Of a DNA stretch of 64,000 nucleotides, positions 34,284 to 45,502 are shown piece after piece. Position 1 is the stretch's first letter. Each line of letters starts with the position of its first letter. The DNA is from Pseudomonas huaxiensis (GTDB lineage Bacteria > Pseudomonadota > Gammaproteobacteria > Pseudomonadales > Pseudomonadaceae): positions 1-64,000 of the forward strand of contig NZ_QKVL01000028.1 of the NCBI RefSeq assembly GCF_003231275.1, given 5' to 3'. The notes below the pieces were generated by a model that saw nothing but the letters and a program-made list of their open reading frames with translations, did no database searches and was not told the origin of the DNA. The position numbers were made by a program, and so were the translations under genes.

Positions 34284-35567
34284 TCAGAAGATGCTGATTG
34301 GGTACTCAACGAAGATGCGCAGTTCGTTGCCGTCGTCGTTGTAGCCGTTTTCACGCACGCTATCCGAAGTACGCAGGAACGAGCTGCGAACTTTCAGGCT
34401 CAGGTCCTTGGCAGGGCCTTCCTGTACGACGTACTTGAACTGGTTGAAGATTTCACGCTCGGTGCCTTCACCGAAACCGTGGGTGTTGATGTTGTCACCG
34501 CGAACGTAGGCAACGCTGTAGGTCAGACCCGGTACGCCGAAGGCGCCGAAGTCCAGGCCGTAGCCGATCTGCCAGGAACGCTCGTCTTCAGCGTTGAAGT
34601 CGGACCAGTAGGAGTTGGCCAGGTAGATGGTCGAACCACCGTCACCCACGCCGCCTTTGTCCTGGTACCAGCCGTACTGGTAGCCGGTGCTGCCGGTGCT
34701 GCGCTGGTGAGCGACGGTCACCGAGTGCGGGCCGAAAGCGTAGGTAGCCGCCAGGCTCCAGATGGTGTTGCTGTCGCCAGTCAGCTTGGCTTTCTGGACG
34801 TACTCTTTGTCGATGTCCGACTTGTAGCCGTTGAAGTCCAGGGTCAGGGACTGATCCTTGGCAATGGCGTGGACGTAGTTGACGCCCAGGTAGTGCTTCT
34901 TCAGCACGTCTTCAACATCGGAGGTGTACAGCGAGGCGGTCAGGTTCGGCAGGAACTTGTAGGAACCGCCGAAGACGTTGATCGACTTCAGAGCAGTGTC
35001 ACGGTCTTCGCCGCTCTTGCGAGCTTCGCGGGTGAAGCGACCGGCGTTCAGCTCCAGGCCTTCGATTTCCTTGGAGTTGATCGAGGTGCCGGTGAAGCTT
35101 TCAGGCAGCAGACGCGCGTCGTCGTGTTGCAGCACTGGCAGCGAAGGCATCTGGTCGCCGTACTTCAGCACGGTGTTGGAAACGCGGAACTTGACCGCTG
35201 CACCGCCACGGGAGATGTCGTGCGGGGAGTTCTTGCTGGTTTCGCCACGCTGGAAGAAGTCGATGCCGGGAGCGTCGTTGTGGCCGCTACCGCCGTCCAG
35301 ACGCACGCCGTACAGGCCGAAGGCATCAACGCCGACGCCGACGGTGCCCTGGGTGAAGCCGGAGTTGTACTTGGCGATGAAGCCTTGGCCCCACTGCATC
35401 TGATCGTTGTTGTCGTGTTTCTTGTCACGCTTGATGTAAGCGTTGCGCAGCAGCAGCGAGGCGCTGCTGTCTTCGACGAAGCCCTTGGAGGCGGCCTGGT
35501 CGTTGGCCATTGCCTGAGTGGCGGCCATAAGCCCCAGTGCGAGCAGACTGATCCTGGTTTTCAACAT
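34284..35567 (-). CDS. OprD-family outer-membrane porin
   Basis: This 427-residue substrate-specific porin has a signal peptide ending at AMA/ND (about 21), the OprD N-terminal part (GFVEDSSASLLLRNAYIKRDK) and QMQWGQGFIAKYNSGFTQG, and a C-terminal strand ending in phenylalanine (RIFVEYPISIF). OprD members pass basic amino acids, peptides or organic acids. The start follows AAGGAAAA. An intrinsic-terminator-like hairpin lies about 90 bases upstream of the ATG, possibly in the leader. Confidence 0.9.
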   Translation of the reverse strand: MLKTRISLLALGLMAATQAMANDQAASKGFVEDSSASLLLRNAYIKRDKKHDNNDQMQWGQGFIAKYNSGFTQGTVGVGVDAFGLYGVRLDGGSGHNDAPGIDFFQRGETSKNSPHDISRGGAAVKFRVSNTVLKYGDQMPSLPVLQHDDARLLPESFTGTSINSKEIEGLELNAGRFTREARKSGEDRDTALKSINVFGGSYKFLPNLTASLYTSDVEDVLKKHYLGVNYVHAIAKDQSLTLDFNGYKSDIDKEYVQKAKLTGDSNTIWSLAATYAFGPHSVTVAHQRSTGSTGYQYGWYQDKGGVGDGGSTIYLANSYWSDFNAEDERSWQIGYGLDFGAFGVPGLTYSVAYVRGDNINTHGFGEGTEREIFNQFKYVVQEGPAKDLSLKVRSSFLRTSDSVRENGYNDDGNELRIFVEYPISIF

Positions 35568-35657
35568 CTTGTTTTCCTTATTACGTGATGGATACGCGCT
35601 GCAGCCAAACGCCAGAACCACGCCCCCTGCGTGGGTTGACGCTCACGGACTGGAAAT

Positions 35658-35700
35658 AAAAAGCCCGCGTGCGATTGATCGCAGCGGGCCTTTTATTTTT
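35658..35700. terminator. Terminator-like hairpin upstream of the oprD-family gene
   Basis: GCCCGC-g-TGCGAT-tg-ATCGCA-GCGGGC is flanked by A-runs on the left and T-runs on the right, so it can terminate in both directions. On the minus strand it precedes the porin start by about 95 bases. If the transcript starts upstream it would be a leader attenuator; otherwise it insulates the porin gene. Confidence 0.6.
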
Positions 35701-35967
35701 GAGTCTTGGCCGATGGGCCTACAGGCGTTGGGCCGAATCCTAGCCGCGCCCGGAACGGCATGTCAAAAAATCGTGAAGGAATGATGTCAAATTTCATGTT
35801 TCTCGCCGTTTTAGCTGCGAATTCCTCCCATTGCGCAGCGGATTGTGCTGTTAAAAATCGCTGAAACTGCCCGTTTGGACAGGCTTTATCGAAGTGCTGA
35901 AAAGTTTCACCAAAGACACATCTAGATACAAATAACCGGAATTGGCGAGACTAAAGAGTTAACGTTT
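35701..35967. other. Intergenic region between porin and siderophore receptor genes
   Basis: About 270 bases, AT-richer than the surroundings. No gene is supported. It must carry the porin promoter (minus strand) and the upstream part of the receptor promoter. Confidence 0.35.
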
Positions 35968-35986
35968 GCAAATGCCAAGCATTATC
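35968..35986 (+). promoter_or_regulatory. Fur box upstream of the siderophore receptor
   Basis: GCAAATGCCAAGCATTATC matches the 19-base Fur consensus at 14 positions, including CATTATC at the right end. It lies 48 bases before the receptor start, as expected for iron repression. Confidence 0.6.
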
Positions 35987-36034
35987 ATTCGCGCGCTTCT
36001 CAACCTCTAAAAACCATCCGGATACCTCCCTTAC

Positions 36035-38143
<2,109 letters not shown>

Positions 38144-38153
38144 CAGATCAATG

Positions 38154-38189
38154 AAAAAGGGCGGCACCGTTAACCGGTGCCGCCCTTTT
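38154..38189. terminator. Bidirectional terminator
   Basis: AAAAA-GGGCGGCACCG-TTAAC-CGGTGCCGCCC-TTTT follows the receptor gene by 10 bases and also lies 20 bases past the converging small gene. Confidence 0.9.
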
Positions 38190-38209
38190 CTCTTTCAACC
38201 GTCGCCCCA

Positions 38210-38410
38210 TCAGCCGTGCCAGATACCCACCAGAGCATCGAGCTCCGCATCGGTAATCAGGCCTGCTGGGTAGCGTTCTACCAGCATGCGCCGTGGATCG
38301 GTCTTCCTGACCCGGGTTGGTCCATTGTGTTTCAACCACCGCGCCAATACCTGGAGCGCTTCGTGGTTCATCACTGTCGGGTGCGAAGCCAACTCACGTG
38401 CTGCATTCAT
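38210..38410 (-). CDS. Small hypothetical protein
   Basis: This 66-residue protein (MNAARELASHPTVMNHEALQ) has no recognised domain; LQVLARWLKHNGPTRVR and AGLITDAELDALVGIWHG suggest three short helices. GGGGGAG lies about ten bases before the ATG, and the gene ends at the shared terminator, which supports expression. It might be a regulator-sized DNA- or protein-binding factor, but nothing visible shows this. Confidence 0.5.
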   Translation of the reverse strand: MNAARELASHPTVMNHEALQVLARWLKHNGPTRVRKTDPRRMLVERYPAGLITDAELDALVGIWHG

Positions 38411-38561
38411 TTCACACGTACTCCCCCAGAGGCGTGAGCGGCTACCTTACTCAAGCTTTATGACAGATCCGTGCGGTGTATGACCGCCCGTCTACTTCAT
38501 AACACCTGAATCAAATACAAGAGCTGTGCCATCCGGGGGCGCCGGTCGTCGTCCGACCAAT

Positions 38562-38593
38562 AAAAAAGCCCGTCACAGGACGGGCTTTTTTTT
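38562..38593. terminator. Terminator downstream of aguA
   Basis: AAAAAA-GCCCGTC-ACAG-GACGGGC-TTTTTTTT is symmetrical and lies 10 bases past the aguA stop on the minus strand. Confidence 0.9.
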
Positions 38594-38602
38594 GACGTCA
38601 GA

Positions 38603-39712
38603 TCAACGAGTTGCGGGTGCAGGCTGCTGCTGGGTCAGGCAGTGAATGTTGCCGCCGCCGAGCAGCAACTCGCGACCGGGCACCATGACGACCTTATGAT
38701 CCGGGAACAGGCGCGCCAGGATCGCTCTAGCTTCGGCATCCGCCGGATCGTTGAAGCTCGGGGCGATGATGCCGCCGTTGACGATCAGGAAGTTCACATA
38801 GGAACCGGCCAGACGCGAGGCCGGGCTGCGCTCCTGGCTGCCGGCGACCGGATCGACGCCATCGCACTCTTCCTCGGTGGCGAACATCGGACCCGGAATC
38901 GGCATTTTGTGCACCACGAACGTGCGTCCCTTGGCATCGCGCTGGCTTTCCAGCACCGCCATGGCAGCGCGGCAGCGCGCGTAGTTGGGGTCATTGGAAT
39001 CATCGGTCCAGGCCAGTAACACTTCGCCCGGTCTGACGTAACAGCAGAAGTTGTCGACGTGGCCGTCGGTTTCATCGTTGTACAGGCCATCCGGCAGCCA
39101 GACGATGGTGTCCACGGCGAGGTTCTCGCGCAGGATTTCTTCGATCTGCTCGCGGTTCAGGTGCGGGTTGCGGTTGGCGTTGAGCAGGCATTCTTCGGTG
39201 GTGATCAGGGTGCCTTCGCCATCGACGTGGATCGAGCCGCCTTCGAGGACGAAGCCTTCGGTGACGTAGCGCGCGTTGCGCTCGATGCCGAGGATCTTGC
39301 CGGCCACTTGCTCGTCACGGTTCCAGGGGGCGTACAGACCACCAAGGAAACCGCCCCAGGCGTTGAAGCCCCAATCCACGCCGCGCACATCGCCGTTGTC
39401 GTTGATGACGAAGGTCGGCCCGGTGTCGCGGACCCAGGCGTCATCGTTGCTGATTTCCACCACGCGGATGTTCGGCTCATCGGCCAGGCGCGCGAGGGCG
39501 TTCTCGTACTGGCCGGCGGAAACGCCGACGGTCACCGGCTCGAAGCGAGCGATGGCCTTGGCCACGGCAACGTGCGCGGCCTGCGCCGGCTTACCGCCCA
39601 GACGCCAGTTGTCCGGACGCTCCGGCCAGATCATCCAGACCTGGGTTTGTGGCGCCCATTCGGCGGGCATGTGGAAGCCATCGGCACGGGGGGTAGAGGT
39701 CAAAGTCTTCAT
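38603..39712 (-). CDS. aguA: Agmatine deiminase
   Basis: This 369-residue enzyme hydrolyses agmatine to N-carbamoylputrescine and ammonia in the arginine decarboxylase route to putrescine. The fold is that of the guanidino-modifying superfamily: NDDAWVRDTGPTFVIND, GFVLEGGSIHVDGEGTLITT, DGLYNDETDGHVDNF, and the nucleophile C358 in LGGGNIHCLTQQQP. Length fits PaAguA. The usual partner aguB is not adjacent. It ends at a strong terminator. Confidence 0.95.
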   Translation of the reverse strand: MKTLTSTPRADGFHMPAEWAPQTQVWMIWPERPDNWRLGGKPAQAAHVAVAKAIARFEPVTVGVSAGQYENALARLADEPNIRVVEISNDDAWVRDTGPTFVINDNGDVRGVDWGFNAWGGFLGGLYAPWNRDEQVAGKILGIERNARYVTEGFVLEGGSIHVDGEGTLITTEECLLNANRNPHLNREQIEEILRENLAVDTIVWLPDGLYNDETDGHVDNFCCYVRPGEVLLAWTDDSNDPNYARCRAAMAVLESQRDAKGRTFVVHKMPIPGPMFATEEECDGVDPVAGSQERSPASRLAGSYVNFLIVNGGIIAPSFNDPADAEARAILARLFPDHKVVMVPGRELLLGGGNIHCLTQQQPAPATR

Positions 39713-39836
39713 GGTCGAACCTGGGTTGTGCCCGGGGCGGGCCGGTGGTTGTACAAAAAGGGTGAGTAATCAGTGATTGCCTTTATAGCCGATAAATATC
39801 TGCATTAGAAGTGACAAATAAAATACTCCGACCAAT

Positions 39837-39879
39837 AAAAAGCCGGTTAATTCGATAACAATCGAATTGACCGGCTTTT
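39837..39879 (-). terminator. Terminator of the kinase/lyase fusion gene
   Basis: A 16-base stem (39841-39856 with 39861-39876, one mismatch) closed by AACA is followed on the minus strand by TTTTATT. It begins 14 bases past the stop at 39893. Confidence 0.9.
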
Positions 39880-39892
39880 GACGTTTCAACGC

Positions 39893-42793
39893 TTACAGGT
39901 CTTCCGACAGCACCTTGGCCACGCTGTCGACGAAGAAGTCCACGCTTTCGCGGGTCGTGCACATCGGCGGCTTGATCTTCAGGATGTTCAGGTAGTCGCC
40001 GGTCGGCTGCATGAAAATGCCCAGGTCACGCAGGCGATTGCACAGGGCAGCGGTTTCTTCGGTGGCCGGTTCCAGGGTTTGCGGGTCACGCACCAGTTCC
40101 AGGCCGAGGTAGAACCCGGACCCATGCACCGCGCCTGCCAGCGGATATTCATCGATCAACGCCTGCAAGCGCGCCTTGAAGTAGCCGCCAACCTCCCGGG
40201 CTTTTTCCCACAGCCCTTCTTCCTCCATCACGTCGAGCACGGCCATGCCTATCCGGCAACTGACCGGACTGCCGCCTGCGGAGGAGAAGAAATAGCCCTC
40301 GGCTTCCAGCGCCTCGGCGATTTCCCGGCGGGTGATCACCGCGCCCAACGGCTGGCCGTTACCCATGCCTTTGGCCATGGTGATGATGTCCGGCACCACG
40401 CCCTGCTCTTCGAAGCCCCAGAACCATTCACCCATGCGCCCATAACCGACCTGCACTTCATCGGCGATGCACACCCCGCCGCGCTCGCGCACGCGGCTGT
40501 AGACCTGCTCCAGGTAACCGGCTGGCAGCGGAATGCCACCCGCGTTGCCGTATACCGGCTCGCAGATGAAACCGGCGAGCTGGCGACCGGTGGCATCGAC
40601 CTGCTCCAGAACACTGTCCACATCGCTCACATAATCAGCCGTGCTGTCGGCACCGCGGTACTTGCCGCGATAGGTGTTCGGCGCCGTCACCGGATGCACC
40701 CATTCCGGCCGCGTGCTCAGCGCCTGCGGGTTATCGGCGATAGAGGTGGACACCGCGTCGGCGGCCACCGACCAGCCGTGGTACGCCTCGAGCACGCTGA
40801 GCATGTCGCGCCCGCCGCTGTAGGCCCACGCCAGACGAATGGCCAGGTCGTTGGCCTCGGTGCCGCTGTTGACCAGGAACACCCGGTCCATGCCCTTGGG
40901 CGCCAGCGCCAGCAGGCGTTCGGAAAACTCGGCGATGGCCGCGTAGTGGAAGCGCGAGTTGGTATTGAGCAACGACCATTGCCGCGCCGCCTCGCTGACC
41001 ATACGCGGGTGGCCGTGGCCGAGCACCGCGACGTTGTTGAGCATGTCCAGGTAGGAGCGGCCTTGCAGGTCGATCAGGTAGTTGCGCCAGCCGCGTTCGA
41101 TCTGCGGCGGTTGCTGGTAATAGTGCTTCTGCGAGCGGGCGAAGCTGGCCTCGCGACGCGCCAGCAGAGCCTGGGCATCGCTCAGCGGCGCGGCATCGCA
41201 GTCGAAGCCGAGCAGCGCCGCCGGTGACGGGCACAGCACCCGCCACGCCTGCGCGCGGGACGGTACGACAAAGGCCGGCGGACGCAGCCCCGGCACCCGG
41301 CACAACTGCACGGTGACGATTGCGGCGCTCTGCGCCAGTAACTGGCCTTGCTCGATCACTTGGCCATCGGCCGGACCCGTGCCCATCCCCGACAGCCAGA
41401 GCGTGACTTGACCGCCCTCCAGACTGCCACTGCCCGCAACGTCTTCACGCCAGGTGCCGGCAAACGGCGCCCGCAATTCGCTGCCGGGCGTCAGGTGCAG
41501 TTCGACATGCAAGGCGAAGGTCTGCGGCTCTTGCGGGTTGTCGATATGGGTTCGCGACAGCCGATACTCGCCATACAGCGACGCCGCCGGGGCCGGGTGC
41601 TGACGCAGCAGTTGCTGATCGATACCCGGCGCCTCCCAGTTGCCGACGCTGAAATGCTCGCTGAGCACGCCCAGATCGACCCGTGCCACCGCCTGCTCGC
41701 GCGAGGCCGGGAGCAGGTTTGCGCAAGTGCTCAAGTCCGGCGCCGGCGGCGTGATCCCCGCCACCTGCAGAATCGCCGCCTCCATCAGGGCGAACGGCAC
41801 GCTGTCGGCGACCTCGAAGATCTCCCACTCGTGCGCCAGGTTGTCACGGCTGTATTGATTCTCCGGATCGATGCTCACCTGCTGCTCGCCACTGAGCACC
41901 AGCACCGCGGCGCGGGCGACGATCAGCGGCCAAAGCGCCTTGAGTTCGGCCTCGGTCAGCGGGTTGACCGCGTGATAGGCCGCGACGGCGGGGAGAATCC
42001 GCAGCGGATCACCCTCGGCATGGTGCAGCAACGCCGCGCACGTCACCGACAGGTCGGCGATGCGCCAGGTGTGCAGCAGGTCACCGAAGTCGATCACCCC
42101 TTGCAGTTGCCATTGCCGGTCGGCATCGCGCTGCCAGACGGCATTGTCGTCGGTGATGTCGAGGTGCACGGCCTGCATCGGCAGGTCCGCCTGGATTTCA
42201 GCCAGGGCCTGCTGCGCCTGGGCGGCGGCGGACTGCACGCGTGCCTTGCGCGGCCCCTCGGCGAGTACCGGCAGCAGGTGCGCGATCAGCGCCTGGGCGT
42301 GTTGCGGGTCCCATTGCAGGGTGCGCGTCAGGCCTGGGTGGCTGAAGTCGGCCAGGGCCTGGTCGACCCGCGCGCACAGGGCGCCCAGTTCGGCCATCAG
42401 CCGCGATTCCATGTGCTTGAGGCGGGTCAGCGTCTGCCCGTCGATGTAGTCCAGCAGCCGTGCACGCACGGCCTGACCATCGATATCCAGCGACAACAAC
42501 TGCTCACCCGAGGCCGCCACCTGCACCGCCGGCACCGGCACACCGCGCTCGCGCAGGTAGCCGAGGGCCGCGTGCTGGGCCTCCAGTTCCTGCGCCGAGT
42601 AGCTGCCGTGGCAAACTTTCAGCACATAACGGCCCTGGCCGGTGTCGAGGCGAAAGTTCAGATCCTGCTGGCTGCCCAGCGCCTGCAAGGTGCCCGCCAG
42701 TCCGTAGTGCTGATCGAGCAGGACGCGGGCCTGTTGCTCGCTGAGGGTGGGGCATGGTTGGCTTGCGCGGTGGATCAGGGTGCTGAGGGGCAT
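39893..42793 (-). CDS. Fusion of APH-type kinase, M23-like domain and class III PLP enzyme
   Basis: This 966-residue protein joins three parts. Residues 1-340 are an aminoglycoside/choline-kinase fold (NFRLDTGQGRYVLKVCHG; AVHLDITDDNAVW; GVIDFGDLLHTWRIADL). Residues about 400-520 resemble an M23-peptidase or lipoyl-like barrel (ELRAPFAGTWREDVAGSGSL). Residues about 560-966 are a class III aminotransferase-fold domain with the PLP lysine K808 in TMAKGMGNGQ. In animals, separate relatives are hydroxylysine kinase and 5-phosphohydroxylysine or phosphoethanolamine phospho-lyase, so the fusion should phosphorylate an amino alcohol and then eliminate phosphate. The true substrate is unknown. It starts with ATG preceded by GAGG, and is a single-gene unit. 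Confidence 0.82.
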   Translation of the reverse strand: MPLSTLIHRASQPCPTLSEQQARVLLDQHYGLAGTLQALGSQQDLNFRLDTGQGRYVLKVCHGSYSAQELEAQHAALGYLRERGVPVPAVQVAASGEQLLSLDIDGQAVRARLLDYIDGQTLTRLKHMESRLMAELGALCARVDQALADFSHPGLTRTLQWDPQHAQALIAHLLPVLAEGPRKARVQSAAAQAQQALAEIQADLPMQAVHLDITDDNAVWQRDADRQWQLQGVIDFGDLLHTWRIADLSVTCAALLHHAEGDPLRILPAVAAYHAVNPLTEAELKALWPLIVARAAVLVLSGEQQVSIDPENQYSRDNLAHEWEIFEVADSVPFALMEAAILQVAGITPPAPDLSTCANLLPASREQAVARVDLGVLSEHFSVGNWEAPGIDQQLLRQHPAPAASLYGEYRLSRTHIDNPQEPQTFALHVELHLTPGSELRAPFAGTWREDVAGSGSLEGGQVTLWLSGMGTGPADGQVIEQGQLLAQSAAIVTVQLCRVPGLRPPAFVVPSRAQAWRVLCPSPAALLGFDCDAAPLSDAQALLARREASFARSQKHYYQQPPQIERGWRNYLIDLQGRSYLDMLNNVAVLGHGHPRMVSEAARQWSLLNTNSRFHYAAIAEFSERLLALAPKGMDRVFLVNSGTEANDLAIRLAWAYSGGRDMLSVLEAYHGWSVAADAVSTSIADNPQALSTRPEWVHPVTAPNTYRGKYRGADSTADYVSDVDSVLEQVDATGRQLAGFICEPVYGNAGGIPLPAGYLEQVYSRVRERGGVCIADEVQVGYGRMGEWFWGFEEQGVVPDIITMAKGMGNGQPLGAVITRREIAEALEAEGYFFSSAGGSPVSCRIGMAVLDVMEEEGLWEKAREVGGYFKARLQALIDEYPLAGAVHGSGFYLGLELVRDPQTLEPATEETAALCNRLRDLGIFMQPTGDYLNILKIKPPMCTTRESVDFFVDSVAKVLSEDL

Positions 42794-43005
42794 CGCGGGG
42801 ACCTCGGTTTTTTTACGTTATATCGCCATTCGCACTGCCATTACGCAAGTGGGGTGGTTAAAATTCCGCACAAATTACGAGGGTGTCGTTGAATAAACCG
42901 CAACAAAGCGGTTATCCAGCGCAATCTACTTGCACCGCTCCGCGCGTGCACACAAGCTGTGCACCTTTTTGCTTAATGTCAGTTATGGAAGAAAGGCAGC
43001 CAGAC

Positions 43006-44088
43006 ATGCGTATTCTCATCACCGGTGGAGCCGGTTTCATCGGCTCGGCGCTGGTGCGCCACCTGATCAACAACACCGACCACGAAGTGCTCAACCTGGA
43101 CAAGTTGACCTACGCCGGCAACCTGGAGTCGTTGAACAGCATCGCGACCAACACCCGCTACGAGTTCGTCCAGGCCGACATCGTCGACCAGGCCGCCGTC
43201 AGCGCCATTCTCGAGCGCTTCCAGCCGCACGCGATCATGCACCTGGCCGCTGAATCCCATGTCGACCGTTCCATCGATGGTCCATCGGACTTCATCCAGA
43301 CCAATATCGTCGGCACCTACAGCCTGCTGGAAGCCGCTCGCGCCTACTGGTCGAAATTGCCGACCGGCGAGCGTGAAGCGTTCCGCTTCCACCATATCTC
43401 CACAGACGAGGTGTACGGCGACCTGCATGGTGTCGATGACCTGTTCACCGAAACCACGCCTTATGCGCCAAGCTCGCCATACTCGGCCAGCAAGGCCGCG
43501 TCCGACCATCTGGTCCGCGCCTGGAACCGTACCTACGGCCTGCCGGTGCTGCTGACCAACTGCTCGAACAACTACGGCCCGTTCCACTTCCCGGAAAAAC
43601 TCATTCCGCTGGTGATCCTCAACGCCCTGGCGGGCAAGTCGCTGCCGGTCTATGGCAATGGCCTGCAAGTCCGCGACTGGCTGTTCGTCGAAGACCACGC
43701 CCGCGCCCTGTTCAAGGTCGTGACAGAAGGTGTAATTGGCGAGACCTACAACATCGGCGGCCACAACGAACAGAAGAACATCGACGTCGTGCGCGGCATC
43801 TGCGCCCTGCTCGAAGAGCTGGCGCCGCAACGTCCGGAAGGTGTTGCCAACTATGCCGACCTGATCACCTTCGTCCAGGACCGTCCTGGCCACGATCAGC
43901 GCTACGCCATCGACGCCAGCAAGATTGAACGCGAACTGGGCTGGGTTCCCGAAGAAACCTTCGAAACCGGCCTGCGCAAGACCGTCCAGTGGTATCTGGA
44001 TAACCTGGAATGGTGCCGCCACGTACAGGATGGCAGCTATCAAGGGCAACGCCTGGGCACCTCTGACTTCAAGGACCTGATTGCATGA
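43006..44088 (+). CDS. rfbB: dTDP-glucose 4,6-dehydratase
   Basis: This 360-residue NAD-dependent enzyme (also called rmlB) makes dTDP-4-keto-6-deoxyglucose, step 2 of dTDP-L-rhamnose synthesis. Motifs are GGAGFIGSALVRHLI at the N-terminus, AAESHVDRSIDGP, and the YSASKAASDH catalytic Tyr-Lys pair, with HISTDEVYGDL supplying Thr-Asp-Glu. The start at 43006 (MRILITGG) is chosen; 41 upstream residues lack family support. The next gene overlaps by four bases. Confidence 0.95.
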   Translation: MRILITGGAGFIGSALVRHLINNTDHEVLNLDKLTYAGNLESLNSIATNTRYEFVQADIVDQAAVSAILERFQPHAIMHLAAESHVDRSIDGPSDFIQTNIVGTYSLLEAARAYWSKLPTGEREAFRFHHISTDEVYGDLHGVDDLFTETTPYAPSSPYSASKAASDHLVRAWNRTYGLPVLLTNCSNNYGPFHFPEKLIPLVILNALAGKSLPVYGNGLQVRDWLFVEDHARALFKVVTEGVIGETYNIGGHNEQKNIDVVRGICALLEELAPQRPEGVANYADLITFVQDRPGHDQRYAIDASKIERELGWVPEETFETGLRKTVQWYLDNLEWCRHVQDGSYQGQRLGTSDFKDLIA

Positions 44089-44960
44089 CCAAAGGTATCG
44101 TCCTGGCGGGCGGCTCCGGCACCCGCCTGCACCCCATCACCCTCGGTGTATCCAAGCAACTGCTGCCGATCTACGACAAACCGATGATCTACTACCCGAT
44201 CTCGGTCCTGATGCTGGCTGGCATTCGCGAAATCCTGCTGATCTCCACCCCGCAGGATCTGCCGCAATACCGCCAGTTGCTGGGCGACGGCAGCCAGTTC
44301 GGCGTTGAGATCAGCTACGCCGAGCAACCGTCTCCGGACGGTCTGGCCCAGGCGTTCCTGATCGGTGAAGAGTTCATCGGCGACGACTCGGTGTGCCTGG
44401 TACTGGGCGACAACATCTTCCACGGTCAGGGCTTCACACCGCAGTTGCTCAAGGCTGCCAGCCATCCCGGCGGCGCTACGGTGTTCGGTTACTGGGTCAA
44501 GGACCCTGAGCGTTTCGGCGTGGTGGAATACGACGCCGAAGGCCGCGCCCTGTCGATCGAGGAAAAACCGGCCCAGCCGAAATCCAGCTACGCCGTCACC
44601 GGCCTGTACTTCTACGATAACGACGTCGTGAAGATCGCCAAGGCGGTCAAGCCATCGCCACGCGGCGAACTGGAAATCACCGACGTCAACAACGCCTACC
44701 TCAAGCGTGGCGATTTGCGCGTCGAGCGTCTTGGCCGCGGGTTTGCCTGGCTTGACACCGGTACTCACGACAGTCTGCTGGAAGCATCCCAGTACGTTCA
44801 GACCATTGAGCATCGCCAAGGCCTGAAAGTCGCCTGCCTTGAAGAAATCGCCTATCAGCAAGGCTGGATCACTAACGAGCAGTTGACCCGCCGCGCCGAA
44901 GCCTTGAGCAAAACCGGCTATGGTCAGTACCTCTATGGACTGATGAGCAAAGCAAAATGA
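44085..44960 (+). CDS. rfbA: Glucose-1-phosphate thymidylyltransferase
   Basis: This 291-residue enzyme (rmlA) makes dTDP-glucose from dTTP and glucose 1-phosphate, step 1 of the pathway. The nucleotidyltransferase motif GGSGTRLHPITLGVSKQLLP is at 8-27, followed by YDKPMIYYPISVLML, GDNIFHG and the EEKP loop. Overlaps with both neighbours (ATGA) show operon coupling. Its product inhibition by dTDP-rhamnose is known in Pseudomonas. Confidence 0.95.
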   Translation: MTKGIVLAGGSGTRLHPITLGVSKQLLPIYDKPMIYYPISVLMLAGIREILLISTPQDLPQYRQLLGDGSQFGVEISYAEQPSPDGLAQAFLIGEEFIGDDSVCLVLGDNIFHGQGFTPQLLKAASHPGGATVFGYWVKDPERFGVVEYDAEGRALSIEEKPAQPKSSYAVTGLYFYDNDVVKIAKAVKPSPRGELEITDVNNAYLKRGDLRVERLGRGFAWLDTGTHDSLLEASQYVQTIEHRQGLKVACLEEIAYQQGWITNEQLTRRAEALSKTGYGQYLYGLMSKAK

Positions 44961-45502
44961 ACGTGATCGCCAGTACGCTTCCTGAAGTTCTGATCATTGA
45001 GCCGAAAGTCTTTGGAGATGCACGAGGTTTTTTCTACGAAAGCTTCAACGAGCGTGAATTTGCCGAGAAGACCGGCGTAGACGCTCACTTCGTCCAGGAC
45101 AATCACTCACGCTCGCAAAAGGGCGTACTGCGCGGTCTGCATTACCAACTCGAACACACCCAAGGCAAGGTCGTGCGTGTCACGGCCGGCGAGGTGCTGG
45201 ATGTCGCCGTCGATATCCGCCGCAGCTCGCCGAGCTTCGGGCGTTGGACCAGCATCCACCTTTCGGCGCAGAACAACCGCCAGTTGTGGATTCCGCCAGG
45301 CTTCGCCCACGGGTTCTACGTGCTGAGCGACTACGCCGAGTTCCTGTACAAGACCACCGATTACTACGTTCCCAGCGCCGAGCGCTGCATCCTCTGGAGC
45401 GACCCAACCCTGGCCATCGACTGGGAACTGGACGGCAAGCCACAACTCTCGGCCAAGGACCAGGAAGGCAAAGGGCTGCACGAGGCAGATCTGTTCCCGT
45501 GA
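44957..45502 (+). CDS. rfbC: dTDP-4-dehydrorhamnose 3,5-epimerase
   Basis: This 181-residue cupin epimerase (rmlC) carries out step 3. FVQDNHSRSQKGVLRGLHYQ holds the conserved His and Arg, and DVAVDIRRSSPSFGRW and IPPGFAHGFYVLS, then FLYKTTDYY carry the remaining active-site residues. It overlaps rfbA by four bases and the following rfbD start (GTG) by four. Confidence 0.94.
   Translation: MNVIASTLPEVLIIEPKVFGDARGFFYESFNEREFAEKTGVDAHFVQDNHSRSQKGVLRGLHYQLEHTQGKVVRVTAGEVLDVAVDIRRSSPSFGRWTSIHLSAQNNRQLWIPPGFAHGFYVLSDYAEFLYKTTDYYVPSAERCILWSDPTLAIDWELDGKPQLSAKDQEGKGLHEADLFP

Noticed and set aside
33864..35588. Long open frame on the plus strand opposite the OprD-family gene, and similar long antisense frames elsewhere (for example 1847-2902 and 36083-37336 on the minus strand)
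   Set aside because: They mirror genuine, strongly conserved genes on the other strand, have low-complexity Val/Gly/Ala/His-rich products and no ribosome sites. They result from high-GC codon bias.
38177..38437. 86-residue plus-strand frame downstream of the siderophore receptor
   Set aside because: It begins inside the receptor's terminator and lies opposite a small gene that has a better ribosome site.
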